Position numbers and translations under genes: made by a program. The notes beneath the pieces are model-generated. The model worked only from the letters and a program-made list of their open reading frames with translations, was not told the origin of the DNA and did no database searches. A DNA stretch of 8,844 nucleotides from Streptomyces katrae (lineage in GTDB: Bacteria; Actinomycetota; Actinomycetes; Streptomycetales; Streptomycetaceae), in the NCBI RefSeq assembly GCF_000966975.1, contig NZ_JZWV01000907.1, forward strand, positions 1 to 8,844, in the 5' to 3' direction. Numbering within the stretch: the first letter of the stretch is position 1; the number at the start of each line of letters is the position of its first letter. Positions 6,649 through 8,844 of this stretch are shown piece after piece.

Positions 6649-6671
6649 GGGAGGGGTGTCCAGGGGCGGGG
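6649..6671 (+). other. Canonical G-quadruplex motif in a divergent intergenic region
   Basis: Four G-runs of 3-4 (starting at 6649, 6653, 6663 and 6668) are separated by loops of 1, 6 and 1 bases. More G-runs follow to about 6725. They are on the template strand for the oxidoreductase leader. Confidence 0.5.
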
Positions 6672-6725
6672 TGTCGTGTGTGGGGGGCGGGTTGTGGGCC
6701 GGTTGTCGGGTGCGGGAGGGGGTGG

Positions 6726-6761
6726 TCAGGGTTCGAGGACGACCTTGCCGGTGGTGGGGTG
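6726..6761 (-). pseudogene. Possible C-terminal remnant of a medium-chain dehydrogenase
   Basis: The minus strand reads HPTTGKVVLEP followed by TGA. GKVVL plus one or two residues is the usual C-terminus of zinc-binding alcohol dehydrogenases and quinone oxidoreductases. Upstream in the same frame (TPLTT and before) the likeness stops at once. If real, the rest of the gene was lost when the pentapeptide gene's region was joined here. The match is short, so chance is possible. Confidence 0.35.
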
Positions 6762-6792
6762 GGTTGTCAGTGGGGTCGGCCACGATGGGGGT

Positions 6793-7473
6793 ATGGCGCG
6801 GAACGGGCGAAGTGATGGGCAGTCGGTGAAGGCGGCGCGGCGGGCGGAGGTGGCGCTGCCGGAGCTGGTGGCGTGGGAGGGGGGTGGGCTGGAGCCGGAC
6901 GGGGATTACGACGGGCTGGAGTTCGCGGACCTGGACCTGTCGGGGCAGGAGGCGGTCGGGGCGCGGTTCATGGACTGCGCGCTGCGGCGGTGCGCGCTGG
7001 ACGGGGCCGGGCTGGTGAAGGCGCGGGTCCTGGATTCGGTGCTGGCGGGGGTCCGGGGTGTGGGGGTGGACCTGGCGGGGGCCTCGTTGCGGGACGTTGA
7101 GCTGGTGGACGCCCGGTTGGGCGGGGTGCAGCTGCACGGGGCGGTGCTGGAGCGGGTCCTCGTGCGCGGGGGCAAGATCGATTACCTGAACCTGCGGCAG
7201 GCACGGCTGCGGGACGTGGTGTTCGAGGGGTGCGTGCTGGTGGAGCCGGACTTCGGGGGTGCGGTGCTGGAGCGGGTGGAGTTCCGGGACTGTGCGCTGC
7301 GGGGGATGGACGTGACGGGGGCCCGGCTGGTGGACGTGGACCTGCGGGGTGCGGTGGAGCTGGGGGTGGCGCGGGGTGTCGAGTCCTTGGCGGGGGCGGT
7401 GATCAGCCCGTCGCAGCTGTTCGACCTGGCTCCGGTGCTGGCGGCGCAGCTGGGGGTGCGGGTGGTGGCGTAG
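6793..7473 (+). CDS. Pentapeptide-repeat protein
   Basis: The 226-residue product has, from about residue 38 to 190, repeated A(D/N/R)L-type pentapeptides: FADLDL, CALDGAGLVKARV, VDLAGASLRDVEL, LNLRQARLRDVVF, MDVTGARLVDVDL. These fold into a right-handed quadrilateral beta-helix. Some relatives (MfpA, Qnr) mimic DNA and protect gyrase. Most have no known role, and nothing here points to gyrase specifically. A charged N-terminal segment precedes the repeats, and a short capping helix-rich tail (SPSQLFDLAPVLAAQLG) ends the protein. That tail is common in actinobacterial pentapeptide proteins. ATG 6793 follows GGGGG as a weak ribosome-binding site; longer upstream readings enter low-complexity G-rich sequence. 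Its stop is 33 bp from the convergent hypothetical gene's stop. Confidence 0.85.
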   Translation: MARNGRSDGQSVKAARRAEVALPELVAWEGGGLEPDGDYDGLEFADLDLSGQEAVGARFMDCALRRCALDGAGLVKARVLDSVLAGVRGVGVDLAGASLRDVELVDARLGGVQLHGAVLERVLVRGGKIDYLNLRQARLRDVVFEGCVLVEPDFGGAVLERVEFRDCALRGMDVTGARLVDVDLRGAVELGVARGVESLAGAVISPSQLFDLAPVLAAQLGVRVVA

Positions 7474-7506
7474 GGGGGCTGGTCCCGGGGGCGGGTCCGT
7501 CGTCGG

Positions 7507-8010
7507 TCAGGCGGGGACGCGGGGGAAGCGGGACTGGAGGGTCCAGATGACCGGGTTGTCGGCGAGGTCCTCGTGCATGTCGATGAGGTCGGCGATCAGG
7601 TCGTGGAGGAAGTCGCGGGCCTCGCGGCGCAGCAGGCGGTGGCTGAAGGTCAGCGGGTCCTCCTCCGGGGGCATCCAGTCGGCTTCGATGTCGACCCAGC
7701 CGAAGCGGCGCTCGAAGAGCATGCGGTCGCTGGATTCGGTGAAGTCGAGTTCGGCGTACTGGCTGTGGGAGGAGCGGCTGCCGCGGGGGTCCTGGTCGAG
7801 CTGTTCGACGATGTCGCAGAGCGCCCAGGCGAAGTCGAGGACGGGTACCCATCCCCAGGCTGTGGATACCTCTGTGTCCTTTTCGGTGTCGGCGAGGTAG
7901 ACGTCGCCGCAGAAGAGGTCGTGGCGCAGGGCGTGGACGTCCGCCGACCGGTAGTCGGTCTGCGGGGGGTCGGGGAAGCGCCGGGAGAGGGAGTAGCCGA
8001 TGTCGAGCAC
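7507..8010 (-). CDS. Conserved acidic hypothetical protein
   Basis: The 167-residue acidic protein is rich in Asp, Glu, Trp and Phe (YRSADVHALRHDLFCGDVYL, AWGWVPVLDFAWALCDIVEQ, FGWVDIEADWMPPEEDP). It has no signal peptide, membrane span or nucleotide-binding motif. The C-terminal half looks helical (RLLRREARDFLHDLIADLID). I cannot name a family or function. It reads like a compact soluble protein that occurs alone in streptomycetes. GTG 8010 is the chosen start. The frame is open a little further upstream but without a standard start codon, and no Shine-Dalgarno is evident. It begins 38 bp after the response regulator's stop on the same strand, so it may be co-transcribed with the two-component genes. 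Confidence 0.75.
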   Translation of the reverse strand: MLDIGYSLSRRFPDPPQTDYRSADVHALRHDLFCGDVYLADTEKDTEVSTAWGWVPVLDFAWALCDIVEQLDQDPRGSRSSHSQYAELDFTESSDRMLFERRFGWVDIEADWMPPEEDPLTFSHRLLRREARDFLHDLIADLIDMHEDLADNPVIWTLQSRFPRVPA

Positions 8011-8048
8011 GTAGCCGATGGTGTCACGGGTGGGCGGGGGGCGGGTGG

Positions 8049-8672
8049 TCAGGATGGCAGGAGGCGCTGTTCCTTGGCGACGGCCACCGCGCCGGCGCGG
8101 GTGTCGACGCCGAGTTTGTCGTAGATGCGGCCCAGGTGGGTCTTGACGGTGGCCTCGCTGATGAACAGGGCGCGGGCGATGTCGCGGTTGCCGAGGCCGC
8201 GGGCCAGCTGGCCCAGGATGTCCAGTTCGCGGTCGGTGAGGGTGGGGCGGGTGCCGCGCATGTGGGCCATGACGCGGCTGGCGACGGGGGCGGAGAGGGT
8301 GGTGCGGCCGGCGGCGGCCGAGTGGATGGCGGCGAAGAGTTCCTCGGGGCGTTCGGCCTTCAGGAGGTAGCCGGTGGCGCCGGCGCCGATGGCGCGGGTG
8401 ATGTCCGCGTCCGTGTCGTAGGTGGTCAGGACGAGGACGTGCGGGGGGTGGGGGAGGGCGGTGATGCGGCGGGTGGCTTCGACCCCGTCGATGCCCTCGC
8501 CCAGCTGGAGGTCCATGAGGACCACGTCGGGGTGGAGCTTGGCGGCCAGGGCGACCGCTTCCTCGCCGCTGCCGGCCTCTCCGAGGACTTCGATGTCCGG
8601 CTCGCTGCCGAGCAGGGCCAGCAGGCCGGCGCGGACGACGACGTGGTCGTCGCAGAGGAGGATCGTCGTCAT
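8049..8672 (-). CDS. NarL/LuxR-family response regulator
   Basis: This 207-residue regulator has an N-terminal receiver domain (1-120) with acidic pocket CDD (7-9), phosphoacceptor Asp54 in VVLMDLQL, switch Thr in LVLTTYD and Lys in GYLLKAERPEEL. A LuxR-type helix-turn-helix follows (about 141-200: LTDRELDILGQLARGLGNRD, ISEATVKTHLGRIYDKLGVD). After phosphorylation by its kinase it should dimerise and bind DNA. Target genes are unknown. ATG 8672 is preceded by GGAG at eight bases. The kinase frame upstream runs into this gene without a stop because of a 29-bp tandem duplication. The regulator could thus also be made as the tail of a kinase fusion. Confidence 0.92.
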   Translation of the reverse strand: MTTILLCDDHVVVRAGLLALLGSEPDIEVLGEAGSGEEAVALAAKLHPDVVLMDLQLGEGIDGVEATRRITALPHPPHVLVLTTYDTDADITRAIGAGATGYLLKAERPEELFAAIHSAAAGRTTLSAPVASRVMAHMRGTRPTLTDRELDILGQLARGLGNRDIARALFISEATVKTHLGRIYDKLGVDTRAGAVAVAKEQRLLPS

Positions 8673-8724
8673 CCTGTGGGCTCCAGGGGGATCGGCGTCA
8701 TCCTGTGGGCTCCAGGGGATCGAG
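8667..8724. repeat. 29-bp imperfect tandem duplication at the kinase/regulator junction
   Basis: Copies are 8667-8695 and 8696-8724. They share 23 identical bases including the GGAG ribosome-binding site and ATGACG start. One copy has five G where the other has four, and the ends differ slightly. The shift is 29 bases, not a multiple of three. Confidence 0.85.
8669..8701 (-). other. Ten-codon upstream ORF overlapping the regulator start
   Basis: The duplicated start (ATG 8701, with its own GGAG upstream) encodes MTPIPLEPTG and stops at TGA 8669-8671. That stop overlaps the regulator's ATG as ATGA. It could couple translation or be a meaningless result of the duplication. Confidence 0.25.
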
Positions 8725-8844
8725 GCCGAGAGGACGGTGCCTTCGCCGGGGGTGGATTCGATGGTCAGGGTTCCGCCGAGCTGGCGCACGCGGGCGCGTA
8801 TGGCCGGGAGGCCGTGGCCGCGGTCGGCGGGGGCGGAGGTGGCG
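8673..8844 (-). CDS. Sensor histidine kinase, C-terminal part (5' end outside window)
   Basis: The visible 57 codons are the end of an HATPase_c domain from a NarL-partner kinase (HisKA_3 type). RGHGLPAIRARVRQLGG (G2 box and the following helix) and TIESTPGEGTVLSASIP form the last strands of the ATP-binding domain. The kinase would autophosphorylate and pass phosphate to the adjacent regulator's Asp54. After PWSPQDDADPPGAHR the frame passes directly into the regulator's MTTILLCDD with no stop codon. As written this is one continuous polypeptide. Whether the unduplicated ancestor had a stop cannot be told: deleting one copy puts the kinase in another frame with no immediate stop. The domain family is certain; where the protein ends is not. 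Confidence 0.75.

Noticed and set aside
5018..6829. Plus-strand open frames (5018-5821 and 6005-6829) opposite the oxidoreductase gene
   Set aside because: They are low-complexity Gly/Val/Ala shadows of the FAD enzyme on the other strand. One even runs through the tRNA.

Overview
The window is very GC-rich (roughly 70%). Its protein set is typical of a streptomycete: an MsiK-type sugar-transporter ATPase, an actinobacterial TnpB, a pentapeptide-repeat protein, a NarL-type regulator and a conserved acidic hypothetical protein. I call it a Streptomyces chromosome segment. The assignment rests on protein character and codon use, not on a database match.

Left part, all on the minus strand (positions 11 to 1887). 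Reading 5' to 3' on that strand there is a small secreted protein, an NDP-sugar nucleotidyltransferase and a TPR-like protein. The secreted and TPR-like genes are each broken by a short imperfect tandem duplication whose length is not a multiple of three (52 bp and 23 bp). Removing one repeat copy restores a whole-codon reading frame in both. All three genes have a TANNNT hexamer 6-7 nt before the start codon and no clear Shine-Dalgarno, which suggests leaderless transcripts.

Centre (2038 to 5238). msiK runs on the minus strand between a strong downstream hairpin and a good upstream promoter. A DasR-like operator overlaps its 5' leader. Immediately upstream lies a tnpB-only IS605/IS1341-type element on the same strand. 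TnpB has all RuvC and zinc-finger residues, and its 3' flank looks like an omega (guide) RNA scaffold. Three diverged ~30-bp direct repeats lie between that scaffold and the msiK promoter. Just beyond the element is tRNA-Thr(UGU) on the plus strand, followed by a bidirectional terminator.

Right part (5246 to 8844). A FAD-dependent amine-oxidase-like gene (minus) is divergent from a pentapeptide-repeat gene (plus). The gap between them holds a G-quadruplex motif and what may be the last codons of a vanished medium-chain dehydrogenase. Then, on the minus strand, come the 3' end of a sensor histidine kinase, a NarL/LuxR-type response regulator and an acidic hypothetical protein. A 29-bp imperfect tandem duplication at the kinase/regulator junction duplicates the regulator's ribosome-binding site and start. 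As written, it leaves no stop codon between kinase and regulator.

The most notable signals are three independent frame-altering tandem duplications, the TnpB/omega-RNA locus beside msiK, the putative kinase-regulator fusion, and a reversal of G/C strand bias across the window. Nothing here is clearly a wholly new system. The tandem-duplication pattern could be real biology or a sequencing or assembly artefact, and must be tested first.
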